A DNA stretch of 64,000 bases from RDXT01 sp033765305 (lineage in GTDB: Bacteria; Bacteroidota; Bacteroidia; J057): positions 42,017 to 106,016 of the forward strand of contig JANRID010000062.1 of assembly GCA_033765305.1 (NCBI GenBank), given 5' to 3'. The notes under the pieces were generated by a model. The model was not told where the DNA came from and made no database searches. It saw only the letters and a program-made list of their open reading frames with translations. Both the position numbers and the translations under genes were made by a program. Below are positions 17,624 through 29,215 of the stretch, one piece after another; the first letter of the stretch is position 1, and every line of letters starts with the position of its first letter.

Positions 17624-18004
17624 ATGCTGCGCGAGACTGTCGAACAATTCTGGGAAGCGATCGGCGGTGCCGACTACGATGCGGCAGCAGGCCTGATGCA
17701 CGAGGATGCGCTGGTCTGGCTGCCCAATACCCGCGAGGTCTTCCGGGGAAGGAGCCGCTACATCGCAAGCCTGAAATTTGCGCCGGCCCGCTGGCAGATC
17801 CGGATCGAGCGGCTGCATCCGACTCCGGACGGCCTGGTGGTCTGCGTGGTGCAGGCCAAAGATCCGGAGCATGAGCGCCACTGCTTCATCACTGCATTTT
17901 TCACCATCCGCGAAGGCCGGATCAGCATCATCACCGAATATTGGAGCGAAAACCGTCCTGCACCCGCCTGGCGGCGTGAGCAGGGCTTCACCGAATTATA
18001 CTGA
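17624..18004 (+). CDS. SnoaL-like / NTF2-fold protein
   Basis: A 126-residue cone-shaped alpha+beta protein of the NTF2-like superfamily. The first helix (MLRETVEQFWEAIGGADYDA) and the motif MHEDALVWLPNTREVFRGRS, a typical SnoaL 'harm, shift, ring' opening, are followed by beta strands ending in ISIITEYWSE. Members are small-molecule hydrolases, isomerases or binding proteins. The ATG follows the flavoprotein stop by 3 bp, so the two are almost certainly co-translated. The family gives no substrate. Confidence 0.75.
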   Translation: MLRETVEQFWEAIGGADYDAAAGLMHEDALVWLPNTREVFRGRSRYIASLKFAPARWQIRIERLHPTPDGLVVCVVQAKDPEHERHCFITAFFTIREGRISIITEYWSENRPAPAWRREQGFTELY

Positions 18005-18021
18005 TCCCTGATTTTTTCTGT

Positions 18022-18297
18022 ATGGCCAGCCTTCCTTCCTGCTCCCATCTGGAATCGGCGCAGATCCTGCCGGTGTCCGCTTCGGAGCGCACATGCGCCG
18101 AATGTGTGAAAACCGGCAGCCGCTGGGTGCATCTGCGCAAATGCCTGAGCTGCGGCATCGTGCTGTGCTGCGACTCCTCCCCCAACCGCCATGCCACGGC
18201 GCACTTCAAGCAGAGCGGCCATCCGGTGGCGATGTCCGCCGAGCCGGGCGAACGCTGGGCCTGGTGCTATGCGGATCAGCTTCTGGCCCGCTACTGA
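18022..18297 (+). CDS. UBP-type zinc finger protein
   Basis: A 91-residue protein that is essentially a single ZnF-UBP domain, a fold best known from eukaryotic deubiquitinases, where it binds the free C-terminal Gly-Gly of ubiquitin. The expected ligands are visible: C7 and H9, C25-x2-C28, C41-x2-C44, C49/C50, then H57, H61 and H67. The motif HLRKCLSCGIVLCCDSS is characteristic. It sits 17 bp after the SnoaL-like gene, so it is likely the last gene of the flavoprotein cluster. Bacterial members have no established partner; binding of a free protein C-terminus is a hypothesis. Confidence 0.85.
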   Translation: MASLPSCSHLESAQILPVSASERTCAECVKTGSRWVHLRKCLSCGIVLCCDSSPNRHATAHFKQSGHPVAMSAEPGERWAWCYADQLLARY

Positions 18298-18298
18298 G

Positions 18299-18988
18299 TC
18301 AGTCGGCGGGCAGGGTGCGTTTGAGCCGGGCGATGAGTGCCTGGAGCTCGGCGGCCTTCCAGCCGGGCGCCGCAGTCAGCTCGTAGGTGGTGCCTTGCCC
18401 GAACCAGATGAGCAGGGTGCCCGTCTGCGGCGACCAGTATTTGTAATGCCCGGGGTCGGGGTCGCCGGCATGCGCAAATCCGAACAAGCGGTACACCTCC
18501 AGGTCCGGGTATTCGGGCCCCAGGTCCAGGCGTTCGGCCAGCTGGAACTCCAGCCGGTCAAGGTCCGTCACATAGGCGGTGTCGCCCCGCACGACAACCC
18601 GGTAATCAAGAAAGGGGCGGCGGGCGGTATCGCCCGGCGCGATGCAGCATTCATAGACGTAATACTCGGTGCCGGTATGCTGCGAGCGGAAGCGGTGGTA
18701 AACCTCCCGGTGCTGCCAGCAGTGCCGGGCGGAGTCATAGCGGATTTCGACCCGGCTTTCGGCTGAGACCTGGACGCCCTTGGGGGTGTATTGGGCATAG
18801 CGGTGCGGGGGGCCTGGCAGCTCGGCCAGCTGCACGACCGGTGCCAGGCGGCGCAGGGCGGGGGGCAGGCTTTCGAGGTCCTCCGACATGAGCCGGGAGC
18901 TTCCGCCGCCTTCGCAGGAGGCACCGCAGGAGAGCAGCACAAGACAGATCCAGCCCCAGATTCGTCGATATGCAATGGTTTGCCTCAT
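18299..18988 (-). CDS. Hypothetical lipoprotein
   Basis: A 229-residue protein whose N-terminus (WGWICLVLLSCGASCEGGG) is a lipoprotein-type signal; SCGASC gives two possible lipidated cysteines. The mature protein is beta-rich and contains a C-C pair in YVYECCIAPGD and ends in a helix (AAELQALIARLKRTLP). No family recognised. It converges on the zinc-finger gene with a single base between the two stop codons, so transcripts of the two genes overlap. The 278 bp upstream (18989-19266) contain TAGGTTTG at 19043-19050 on the plus strand, a possible -7 element for the efflux operon. Confidence 0.65.
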   Translation of the reverse strand: MRQTIAYRRIWGWICLVLLSCGASCEGGGSSRLMSEDLESLPPALRRLAPVVQLAELPGPPHRYAQYTPKGVQVSAESRVEIRYDSARHCWQHREVYHRFRSQHTGTEYYVYECCIAPGDTARRPFLDYRVVVRGDTAYVTDLDRLEFQLAERLDLGPEYPDLEVYRLFGFAHAGDPDPGHYKYWSPQTGTLLIWFGQGTTYELTAAPGWKAAELQALIARLKRTLPAD

Positions 18989-19266
18989 AGGCTTCCGCCG
19001 CGCGTCCGTCGAGATTGAAGGTCAAGTTTGGGGCTTTTTCCCTAGGTTTGCAATAGTTGCAGGTGCAAACGGTTTTTCGGGATAATTTTTCAGCCTTGCA
19101 GTACGATTCAACCTGTTCTGAATCCAGCCAGCCTCCTTGTGCCTGGCATGTTGCGCATCTGACACGCAATACCAAAGCCGTACGCCTTCCGCATCCTGAA
19201 TCACATGCTGCACTCCCCCGCGGCTCCGTCCGGCGGGGAGGCATATATACCTCTAATCCCACGTTC

Positions 19267-20340
19267 ATGAACGCCCTGGCGCCCGCGCGGATCTTCGGAT
19301 CCGCCATCCTGCTGCTGCTGATAGCCTCCTGCCGGAATGCTGCCACGCCCGCCGCCCCTGCGGGCGGCCCCGGCGGCGGGCCCGCACCCGCCCTGCCTGT
19401 CAAGGTGGTGATCCTCAAGTCCGAACTGCTTGAAAACCGCATTCAGTCCACCGGCACCCTCCTGGCCAACGAGGAGGTGGAGCTGCGGAGCGAAATCGCA
19501 GGCCGGATCACCGAAATCGCCTTCCAGGAAGGCCAGACGGTCGGCGAAGGCAAGGTGCTGGTCCGCATCAACGACCGCGAACTGCAGGCGCAGATGCAGC
19601 GCGCCCTCCTCCGTGAAAAACAGCTCGCCGATGACGAGGCGCGCCGCAAGCAGCTGCTCGAACTGAAAAGCATCAGCGAAGAGGAATATGAGCAGGCGCT
19701 CAACCAGCTGGAGCTGGCGCGCGCCGAAACGGAACTGCTCCGCTCCCAGCTGGAGAAGACGCTGATCGAAGCACCCTTTACCGGAAAAATCGGCCTGCGC
19801 GGTGTCAGCGAGGGCGGCTATGTGACACCGACCGCGCCCATCGCCCTGCTGCAGCAGCTCGACCCCATTAAAATCGAGTTTTCGGTGCCCGAAAAATACA
19901 GCAGCCTGCTGCGCCCCGGCTCTCAGGTCCGCTTTCAGCTGACCGGGCAGGAGCAGGCCTATACGGCTACGGTGTATGCCATCGAGTCGAAGATCGATGC
20001 CACTACCCGCACCCTGCGGGTGCGCGCCCGCTGCGCAAACCCCGGCGGCAAGCTGACGCCGGGCGCATTCGCCCGGATCGAGCTGACGCTCGAACGCATT
20101 CCCGATGCGGTCATGGCCCCCTCCGAGGCTATTGTGCCGGAACTCAACAACGACAAGGTGTTTCTGATGCGCGGCGGCAAAGCCGTTGCCGAAATGGTGC
20201 AGACCGGCGTCCGCACCGACCGCCGAATCCAGCTCGTCCGGGGCGCAAGCCCGGGCGATACCCTGATTACCACCGGCCTCCTGCAGCTGCGTCCGGGTGC
20301 GCCCGTGCAGGTGCAGGAGGTGCTCACCGTCGAGGAATGA
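19267..20340 (+). CDS. RND efflux periplasmic adaptor (MFP) subunit
   Basis: A 357-residue lipoprotein adaptor of the HlyD/AcrA family. The signal ILLLLIASC gives a lipidated cysteine near residue 22. Then come a lipoyl-type half motif (ANEEVELRSEIAGRITEIAF), a coiled-coil hairpin of moderate length (about residues 98-165, EEYEQALNQLELARAETELL), the second lipoyl half (EAPFTGKIGLRGVSEGGYVT), and beta-barrel and membrane-proximal domains. It links the inner-membrane pump to the TolC channel. ATG 19267 is chosen as the start of the signal peptide. First gene of a three-gene operon. Confidence 0.9.
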   Translation: MNALAPARIFGSAILLLLIASCRNAATPAAPAGGPGGGPAPALPVKVVILKSELLENRIQSTGTLLANEEVELRSEIAGRITEIAFQEGQTVGEGKVLVRINDRELQAQMQRALLREKQLADDEARRKQLLELKSISEEEYEQALNQLELARAETELLRSQLEKTLIEAPFTGKIGLRGVSEGGYVTPTAPIALLQQLDPIKIEFSVPEKYSSLLRPGSQVRFQLTGQEQAYTATVYAIESKIDATTRTLRVRARCANPGGKLTPGAFARIELTLERIPDAVMAPSEAIVPELNNDKVFLMRGGKAVAEMVQTGVRTDRRIQLVRGASPGDTLITTGLLQLRPGAPVQVQEVLTVEE

Positions 20341-20374
20341 CCGATTATTCCACCTTTTTCTCCCCGCCCAGGCC

Positions 20375-23300
20375 ATGAGCAGTCTCTCTTCTCTCTCCAT
20401 CGAACGCCCGGTGCTGGCTACCGTGATGTCCATCCTGCTGCTGCTCTTCGGCGGCATCGGGTTCTACTTCCTCGGGGTACGGGAATACCCCAGCGTGGAC
20501 CCGCCGATCATCACCGTGACGACCAACTACACCGGCGCCAATGCGGAGGTGATCGAATCGCAGATCACCGAGCCGCTCGAGGAAAGCATCAACGGCATTG
20601 CCGGGATCAGCTCGCTGACGTCCGCCAGCAGCGACGGACGCAGCACGATCACCGTCGAGTTTGAAATCGAGGTGGATCTCGAAGCAGCCGCCAACGATGT
20701 CCGCGACCGCGTGTCGCGCGCCATCGGCAACCTGCCGCCCGACGCCGATCCGCCGACCGTGACCAAGTCGGATGCCGATGCGAATCCGATTCTGTCGATT
20801 ACCGTGCAAAGCAACCAGCGTGATCTGCTCAGCCTCTCTGAATTCGCGAACAATGTCTTCAAGGAGCGGCTGCAGACGGTTCCGGGGGTGAGCGAGGTCC
20901 GGATCTGGGGCGAAAAGCGCTACGCGATGAAGCTCCTGATGGATCCGGCGAAGCTCGCTGCCTATGACCTGACGCCGCTCGATGTGCGCAATGCCCTCAA
21001 CCGGGAAAATGTGGAGCTGCCCTCCGGCCGCATCGAGGGCTACGGCACGGAGCTGTCTATCCGCACGTTTGGCCGCCTGACAACGGCTGAAGACTTCAAT
21101 GAACTGATTATCAGTGAAAGCCAGGGGGCGGTGATTAAATTCCGCGACATCGGCACGGCGGTGCTGGCCCCGCAGAACGAGCGCAGCCTGCTGCGCGGCA
21201 ATGGCGGAATCCCCATGGTGGGGGTCGCCGTGACGCCGCAGCCCGGCTCCAATTATATCGCCATCGCCGATGAGGTGTACCGCCGCGTGGATCAGATCAA
21301 GCGCGATCTGCCCGCCGACCTGCAGCTGGGCGTGGCCCTCGATACGACGACGTCGATCCGCAAGGCCATTACCGAGGTGGAGGAAACCATTCTGATCGCC
21401 TTCGGGCTGGTGGTGCTGGTGATTTTTGCCTTTCTCCGCCAGTGGCGTACGACCCTGATCCCGGTGATTGCGATCCCGATCTCGCTGATTTCGGGCTTTT
21501 TTATCATGTATATCTCCGGATTTTCGATCAATATTCTGACGCTGCTGGGCATTGTGCTCGCGACAGGCCTGGTGGTGGATGATGCGATCGTGGTGATGGA
21601 GAATATTTACAGCAAGATCGAGCAGGGTATGGCGCCCCGCCAGGCAGGCCATGAGGGGGCCCGGGAGATTTTCTTCGCCATCATCTCGACGACGGTGACG
21701 CTGGCAGCGGTATTTCTGCCCATTATTTTCCTCCAGGGCCTGACCGGGCGCCTCTTCCGCGAGTTCGGGGTGGTGGTGGCCGGCACGGTGATCGTATCCG
21801 CATTCGTGTCGCTGACGCTGACGCCGATGATGAGCGCCCGCATGCTGCGCCAGGAGCATCACCGCCGGAGCCTCTATTCGCTGACGGAGGGCTTTTTTGT
21901 GGGGATGACCCGGGGCTACCGCAGCAGCCTGACGGCATTTATGCGCTACCGCCCGCTGGCACTGCTGATGATGCTGGGCTCGGTGGCGCTGATTGTGTTC
22001 CTGGGCCGCCAGCTGCCTTCCGAGCTGGCGCCGCTGGAGGATAAGAGCCGGTTCCAGCTCTTTGCGACGGCGCCCGAAGGCACGTCCTATGAGCTGATGA
22101 ATGATTACATCGGACAGCTGATCCAGATGACGGATACGATTCCGGAGAAGACTTCGCTGCTTTCGGTGACCTCGCCGGGCTTCGGGGCTTCGGTGTCGGT
22201 GAATACGGGCTTTGTGCGGGTGGCGCTGGCAGATCCGGAGGACCGTACGCGCTCGCAGCAGGAGATCGCCGATCAGGTGTCGAAGCAGCTGCGCCAGTTC
22301 AACTTCGCACGGGTCTTCGTGAGCCAGGAGCAGACGATCGGCGGCAGCCGCTTTGCGACGCTGCCGGTGCAGTTTGTGATTCAGGCGCCGGACTTCGAGC
22401 GGCTGAAGGAGGCGCTTCCGGCCTTTATGGAAAAGGCGCAGGCGAATCCCGCGTTTCAGGTCGTGGACCTGAACCTGAAGTTCAACAAGCCGGAGCTGAC
22501 GATCGAGATCGACCGCGACCGGGCCCGCAGCCTGGGGGTGACGGTGCGCGATGTGGCAGAGACGATTCAGCTGCTCTTCAGCGGCCAGCGCTTTGGGTAT
22601 TTTATCCTCAACTCGAAGCAGTACCAGGTGATCGGCCAGGCGACGCGCAGCAACCGCGATGACCCGGTGGATCTGAGCTCGGTGTATGTGCGCAATACCC
22701 GCGGGGAGCTGATCCAGATGGATAATCTGGTGACGCTCAGCGACCGCACGACGCCGCCGCAGCTCTACCGCTACAACCGCTATGTGGCGGCGACGGTCTC
22801 GGCCGGTCTGGCACCCGGCTATACGCTGGGCCAGGGGCTGGAGGCAATGGAGGCGATTGCGGATGAGGTGCTGGATGACCGCTACGCGACGACGCTGGCC
22901 GGTACGTCGCGGGAGTTTTCGCAGAGCTCCAACAGCCTGCTCTTCGCCTTTGTGCTGGCGCTGGTGCTGATCTACCTGATTCTGGCGGCGCAGTTCGAGA
23001 GCTTTACGGATCCGCTGATCATCATGTTTACGGTGCCGCTGGCACTGGCAGGAGCGGTGCTGTCGCTGTGGATGTTCGGGCAGACGCTGAATATTTTCAG
23101 CCAGATCGGGATCATCGTGCTGATCGGCCTGGTGACGAAAAACGGGATTCTGATCGTGGAATTTGCCAATCAGCGCAAGACGCAGGGGCTGGGCAAGCGG
23201 GATGCGGCGATCGATGCTTCGGTGCAGCGGCTGCGCCCGATCCTGATGACGAGCCTGGCTTCGGTGCTCGGCGCGCTGCCGATCGCGCTGGCCCTGGGCG

Positions 23301-23473
23301 CTTCGTCCCAAAGCCGGGTGTCGATGGGGATTTCGATCGTCGGCGGCCTGCTGTTTTCGCTGCTGCTGACCTTGTATGTGATTCCGGTGCTGTATACGTA
23401 TTTGTCGCGGAAAACCAGCGCGGCGCCCGACGCGCCTGAAGCGCTGGCGCTTGAAGAACCTGTAGCTGTATGA
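20375..23473 (+). CDS. RND-family efflux pump, inner-membrane subunit (AcrB/MexB type)
   Basis: A 1032-residue proton-driven pump, the usual length. The N-terminal helix is followed by VREYPSVDPPIITVTTNYTG, the standard HAE1 opening. Proton-relay aspartates are visible in TGLVVDDAIVVMENIYSKIE. The second half repeats the architecture, with DPLIIMFTVPLALAGAVLSL and LIGLVTKNGILIVEFANQ. Members export hydrophobic drugs, dyes and detergents; the substrate range is not deducible. ATG 20375 is chosen because upstream in-frame sequence is Arg/Cys-rich non-protein-like. Its stop overlaps the TolC start (ATGA). Codon use at 22-23.4 kb shifts toward G-ending codons. Confidence 0.92.
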   Translation: MSSLSSLSIERPVLATVMSILLLLFGGIGFYFLGVREYPSVDPPIITVTTNYTGANAEVIESQITEPLEESINGIAGISSLTSASSDGRSTITVEFEIEVDLEAAANDVRDRVSRAIGNLPPDADPPTVTKSDADANPILSITVQSNQRDLLSLSEFANNVFKERLQTVPGVSEVRIWGEKRYAMKLLMDPAKLAAYDLTPLDVRNALNRENVELPSGRIEGYGTELSIRTFGRLTTAEDFNELIISESQGAVIKFRDIGTAVLAPQNERSLLRGNGGIPMVGVAVTPQPGSNYIAIADEVYRRVDQIKRDLPADLQLGVALDTTTSIRKAITEVEETILIAFGLVVLVIFAFLRQWRTTLIPVIAIPISLISGFFIMYISGFSINILTLLGIVLATGLVVDDAIVVMENIYSKIEQGMAPRQAGHEGAREIFFAIISTTVTLAAVFLPIIFLQGLTGRLFREFGVVVAGTVIVSAFVSLTLTPMMSARMLRQEHHRRSLYSLTEGFFVGMTRGYRSSLTAFMRYRPLALLMMLGSVALIVFLGRQLPSELAPLEDKSRFQLFATAPEGTSYELMNDYIGQLIQMTDTIPEKTSLLSVTSPGFGASVSVNTGFVRVALADPEDRTRSQQEIADQVSKQLRQFNFARVFVSQEQTIGGSRFATLPVQFVIQAPDFERLKEALPAFMEKAQANPAFQVVDLNLKFNKPELTIEIDRDRARSLGVTVRDVAETIQLLFSGQRFGYFILNSKQYQVIGQATRSNRDDPVDLSSVYVRNTRGELIQMDNLVTLSDRTTPPQLYRYNRYVAATVSAGLAPGYTLGQGLEAMEAIADEVLDDRYATTLAGTSREFSQSSNSLLFAFVLALVLIYLILAAQFESFTDPLIIMFTVPLALAGAVLSLWMFGQTLNIFSQIGIIVLIGLVTKNGILIVEFANQRKTQGLGKRDAAIDASVQRLRPILMTSLASVLGALPIALALGASSQSRVSMGISIVGGLLFSLLLTLYVIPVLYTYLSRKTSAAPDAPEALALEEPVAV

Positions 23474-24882
23474 AGAAGATGTTGTGGAATATGGCGCGCG
23501 TATGCGCGCTTCCCCCCCTGCGAAGGGGGGGACAAGGGGGGGAGACATCCGCCCGGCGCAGCCGGACCCGCCAGCTGGCCGCCGCCCTGGCCCTCTGCCT
23601 CAGCGGATGCGCGATGCCCCTCGCCGCCCAGCCTGCCGGCCCGCTCCGCCTCGAAGATGCCCTGTCCATCGGGCTGGAGTCCAGCTACGGCATCCGCATC
23701 GCCCGCCAGACCGAAGCCCTCGCCGAGGTCAGCAATACCCCAGGCGCCGCCGGCATGCTGCCTACCGCAGCCTTTGCTGCTACTCAGTCGCTCGCAACCA
23801 ACAATACCCAGCTCAAATTCTTCAGCGGCGACGAGCGCTCCGTCAACGGCGCAACAACGGTCAACTTCAACGCAAACGTCCAGCTCAACTGGACCCTCTT
23901 CGACGGCATGGCCATGTTTGTGCGCCGGGACCGCCTGGCCGAAAGTGCCGCCCTCCAGTCTGTCCAAACCCAGCGGGAGGTGGCAGCCGCCGCCTATGGC
24001 ATTACCCTCGCATTTTACAATGTGGTCATCCAGCAGGAGCTCTACCGGGTGCTGGAGCAGAACCTCACCCTCTCCGCCGACCGCCGCCAGCTGGCCGCAG
24101 GACGCCTGCGCGTAGGCGCCGGCTCCGAGCTGGCGCTCCTGCAGGCGCGGGTGGACTTTAACACCGACAGCTCGGCGCTCCTGCGGCAGGAACTGGCCCT
24201 CACCCAGTCCAAAGCCCGCCTCAACCGCCTCCTGCTCTACGACCCCGGCGCGCCGCTGGAGGTCCAGCCGGGGGTGCCCCTGGACCAAACCCTCAGCCTC
24301 GATACCCTGGAGGCTGAAATTATGAGCCAAAACCCAGAACTGCTGGCCGCACGCGCCAATATCCGCCTCTCCGAGCTGGCAGTCCGCGAGGCGCGGGCCG
24401 ACCTCCTGCCAAGCCTCAACCTGAACGCAACGCTCAATTTTACCCGGTTTACCACCGAGGCCGGCGTACTCCAGTCCAACCGCAGCTACGGCCCCTCCGC
24501 CGCCCTGGTGCTGAGCTACCCCATCTTCAGTGCCGGCGCCCGCCGGCGTGCCATCGAAGGAGCCGCCATCGGCGCCGAGCAAGCCTCGCTCCGCTACGAA
24601 TCCCTGCGCGCCGATCTGCAGTCCGATCTTTACCTCCAGTATGAGGCCTACCGCGCCGCACTCGAACTGATCGCCATCGAAGCTGCAAGCCTCGAAATCG
24701 CCCGCAGCAATGCGGCAATTACCGCCGGCAAATACCGCCTCGGTGCAGCCAATGAACTCGAAGTCCGGCAGGCACAGGTCAATCTCGTGGCCGCCGAAAA
24801 CCGACTCCTCTCCGCCCGCTATACCGCCAAGCTCGCCGAAACCGATCTGCGCTTCCTCGCAGGACAGCTTCGTGTCGACTGA
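23470..24882 (+). CDS. TolC-family outer-membrane efflux channel with a repeat in its leader
   Basis: A 470-residue outer-membrane factor. The mature part has the family's two internally repeated halves with long helices (LRLEDALSIGLESSYGIRIA at the start; YLQYEAYRAALELIAIEAAS and NELEVRQAQVNLVAAENRLL in the second half). It completes the tripartite pump. The start overlaps the pump stop by 4 bp. The N-terminus is odd: MKKMLWNMARVCA is followed by PPLRRGGQGG, encoded by a GC-rich palindromic repeat (23511-23545), and only then by the hydrophobic signal LAAALALCLSGCAMPLAA. No other start codon lies between the repeat and the signal except an ATG inside its end, so the repeat appears to be translated. 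Confidence 0.88.
   Translation: MKKMLWNMARVCALPPLRRGGQGGETSARRSRTRQLAAALALCLSGCAMPLAAQPAGPLRLEDALSIGLESSYGIRIARQTEALAEVSNTPGAAGMLPTAAFAATQSLATNNTQLKFFSGDERSVNGATTVNFNANVQLNWTLFDGMAMFVRRDRLAESAALQSVQTQREVAAAAYGITLAFYNVVIQQELYRVLEQNLTLSADRRQLAAGRLRVGAGSELALLQARVDFNTDSSALLRQELALTQSKARLNRLLLYDPGAPLEVQPGVPLDQTLSLDTLEAEIMSQNPELLAARANIRLSELAVREARADLLPSLNLNATLNFTRFTTEAGVLQSNRSYGPSAALVLSYPIFSAGARRRAIEGAAIGAEQASLRYESLRADLQSDLYLQYEAYRAALELIAIEAASLEIARSNAAITAGKYRLGAANELEVRQAQVNLVAAENRLLSARYTAKLAETDLRFLAGQLRVD
23511..23545. repeat. GC-rich palindromic repeat inside the tolC signal region
   Basis: A run of seven C, TGCGA, seven G, ACAA, seven G. The first two runs form an 8-bp stem (CCCCCCCT / AGGGGGGG) closed by a GCGA tetraloop. 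The reading frame gives PPLRRGGQGG, a peptide I recognise as a frequent translation product of interspersed repeats in many bacteria. A second small inverted repeat (GCGCGC...GCGCGC) immediately precedes it at about 23494-23509. Confidence 0.7.
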
Positions 24883-24920
24883 TCCCACCGCCCCGGCAGG
24901 ACTCCTGCCGCACATACGCA

Positions 24921-24952
24921 TACGGCCGTGCAGCAACAACTGCACGGCCGTA
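24921..24952. terminator. Bidirectional terminator hairpin
   Basis: A 13-bp perfect stem (TACGGCCGTGCAG / CTGCACGGCCGTA) with loop CAACAA lies between the convergent tolC and the small HTH gene. No clear T-tract. Confidence 0.65.
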
Positions 24953-24984
24953 ACGGTCTGATGAAAAGGGGGTGGAACGTTCAG

Positions 24985-25236
24985 TTACGACGGGTGCGCC
25001 GTAGCCAGAATTTGCTGCGCGACTTCCAGAATCGTCGTATCGTCCAGCTGCACTACGCCGCCGTCAGGCCCTGGCTCCAGATGGAATCCGACGGATTGGC
25101 CTCGGGAAAAGTGATCGCCGCCGAAATAATTGCGGACGGTTTCCTCGTCCAGGCCCAATTGCCCGGCGATCACAGCCATGCTTCCGTCCGGAAGGCTGTC
25201 TTTGATTCTGCGAAGCTCATTGAACGTGAGAGTCAT
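24985..25236 (-). CDS. Small putative DNA-binding (HTH-like) protein
   Basis: An 83-residue cytoplasmic protein. MTLTFNELRRIKDSLPDGSM is followed by AVIAGQLGLDEETVRNYFGG, which fits a helix-turn-helix where the second helix carries DEETVRNYF. The C-terminal third (VVQLDDTTILEVAQQILA) is a short beta/helix tail. Proteins of this arrangement are common in Bacteroidota and resemble XRE-like regulators without known targets. ATG 25236 is preferred over an upstream start because a promoter-like pair sits just before it and the earlier residues look like untranslated leader. Confidence 0.6.
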   Translation of the reverse strand: MTLTFNELRRIKDSLPDGSMAVIAGQLGLDEETVRNYFGGDHFSRGQSVGFHLEPGPDGGVVQLDDTTILEVAQQILATAHPS

Positions 25237-25269
25237 ATCGGTTACATTTAGGGTTCGTCGAGTATGGCT

Positions 25270-25299
25270 CAATGTAATAGTTTCAGCCGCAAATCCAAA
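25270..25299 (-). promoter_or_regulatory. Possible promoter of the small HTH gene
   Basis: On the minus strand TTTG, 19 bases, then TACATTG, one base shorter than TAnnTTTG. The leader to the ATG at 25236 would be about 27 nt. Confidence 0.35.
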
Positions 25300-25369
25300 T
25301 TCTTTTTCTCATAAACCGGGATGCGAACCGTCGTCTGCCATGACGGAAATACAGCCCTGCCGCAACACA

Positions 25370-25403
25370 CAGGCCGCCGCAGGCGGGAACCTGCGGCGGC
25401 CTG
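25370..25403 (-). terminator. Hairpin after the ccm operon
   Basis: A 14-bp perfect stem (CAGGCCGCCGCAGG / CCTGCGGCGGCCTG) with a 6-nt loop, 18 bp beyond the ccmF stop. The following minus-strand bases (TGTGTTGC) are only weakly T-rich. Confidence 0.6.
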
Positions 25404-25420
25404 CAGTACGGTATTGAATA

Positions 25421-28555
<3,135 letters not shown>

Positions 28556-28597
28556 AGTGCAGATTCAACCCCGCTGATAATATTGAACGATGAAAGC

Positions 28598-28975
28598 TCA
28601 TTGCTGAATTTGGGTCGGCTCGTACTTCGACGGGCACTTCATCACGATCTTCTCCGCCACAAAGGCGTCCTGGTCGTAGGCGCCGATGAGCACCACCTTT
28701 TCGGCCTGCTCGAAGTTGACCGGCATCGGATCGTAGTATTTCACCAGCTCCACCCGCTGGGTCGTGTCTTTCACATAGAAGGAAAACAGGTCCTGGGCGG
28801 CGTCGTAGTGCGCAGCCTCCCGGTCCACCCATTGGCCCACGATGTGCACCTGCTTGTCTTTGCGTTTAGCCGTGGCGAAATCCGTGTAGATGCTTGCGCT
28901 TTGGGAGAAATTTACCCCCAGGGCCACCATGAATACAGCCAGCCCGGCCAGAATCGCGATGTGCAATGGTTTCAT
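28598..28975 (-). CDS. ccmE: CcmE heme chaperone, CxxxY type
   Basis: A 125-residue periplasmic heme chaperone held by one N-terminal helix (IAILAGLAVFMVALGVNF). The core OB-fold strands HIVGQWVD, FSFYVKDTT and KVVLIGAYDQDAFVAEKIVMK match CcmE. The covalent heme site, HxxxY in E. coli, is CPSKY here (C114, Y118). This is the CxxxY variant known from the system I* pathway of archaea and some bacteria. It lies between ccmD and ccmF, consistent with heme passing from CcmC to CcmE to CcmF. Confidence 0.9.
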   Translation of the reverse strand: MKPLHIAILAGLAVFMVALGVNFSQSASIYTDFATAKRKDKQVHIVGQWVDREAAHYDAAQDLFSFYVKDTTQRVELVKYYDPMPVNFEQAEKVVLIGAYDQDAFVAEKIVMKCPSKYEPTQIQQ

Positions 28976-29014
28976 AGATATATGCGCTTAATCAATGCAG
29001 TATAACATGCGGTC

Positions 29015-29215
29015 TCATCCTTCATCGAGATCTTCGAGCTCATGCAGCTTCTGCTCCAGCTCCGAAATCCGCTTGTTCGTGAACATCAGGTACGAAATCA
29101 GCAGGCCGAAGATGATCAGCAGAATGGACAGGACGGAATAAATTTTGTCGCTGCGCAGCAGCCAGGCAGGCTGTTGCTGCAGCAGCAGGTAGAGGAAGTA
29201 GGCAGTTTGGTTCAT
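29015..29215 (-). CDS. ccmD: CcmD-like small membrane protein
   Basis: A 66-residue protein with one hydrophobic helix (IYSVLSILLIIFGLLISYLM) followed by a charged coiled-coil tail (RISELEQKLHELEDLDEG). Size, topology and position fit CcmD, which stabilises the CcmC-CcmE complex. Its ATG overlaps the ccmC stop by 4 bp (ATGA), so translation is coupled. Confidence 0.75.
   Translation of the reverse strand: MNQTAYFLYLLLQQQPAWLLRSDKIYSVLSILLIIFGLLISYLMFTNKRISELEQKLHELEDLDEG

Noticed and set aside
20345..23548. A 1067-codon minus-strand frame opposite the RND pump
   Set aside because: Composition is dominated by His, Arg and Gln with no domain, while the plus strand encodes a complete RND pump.
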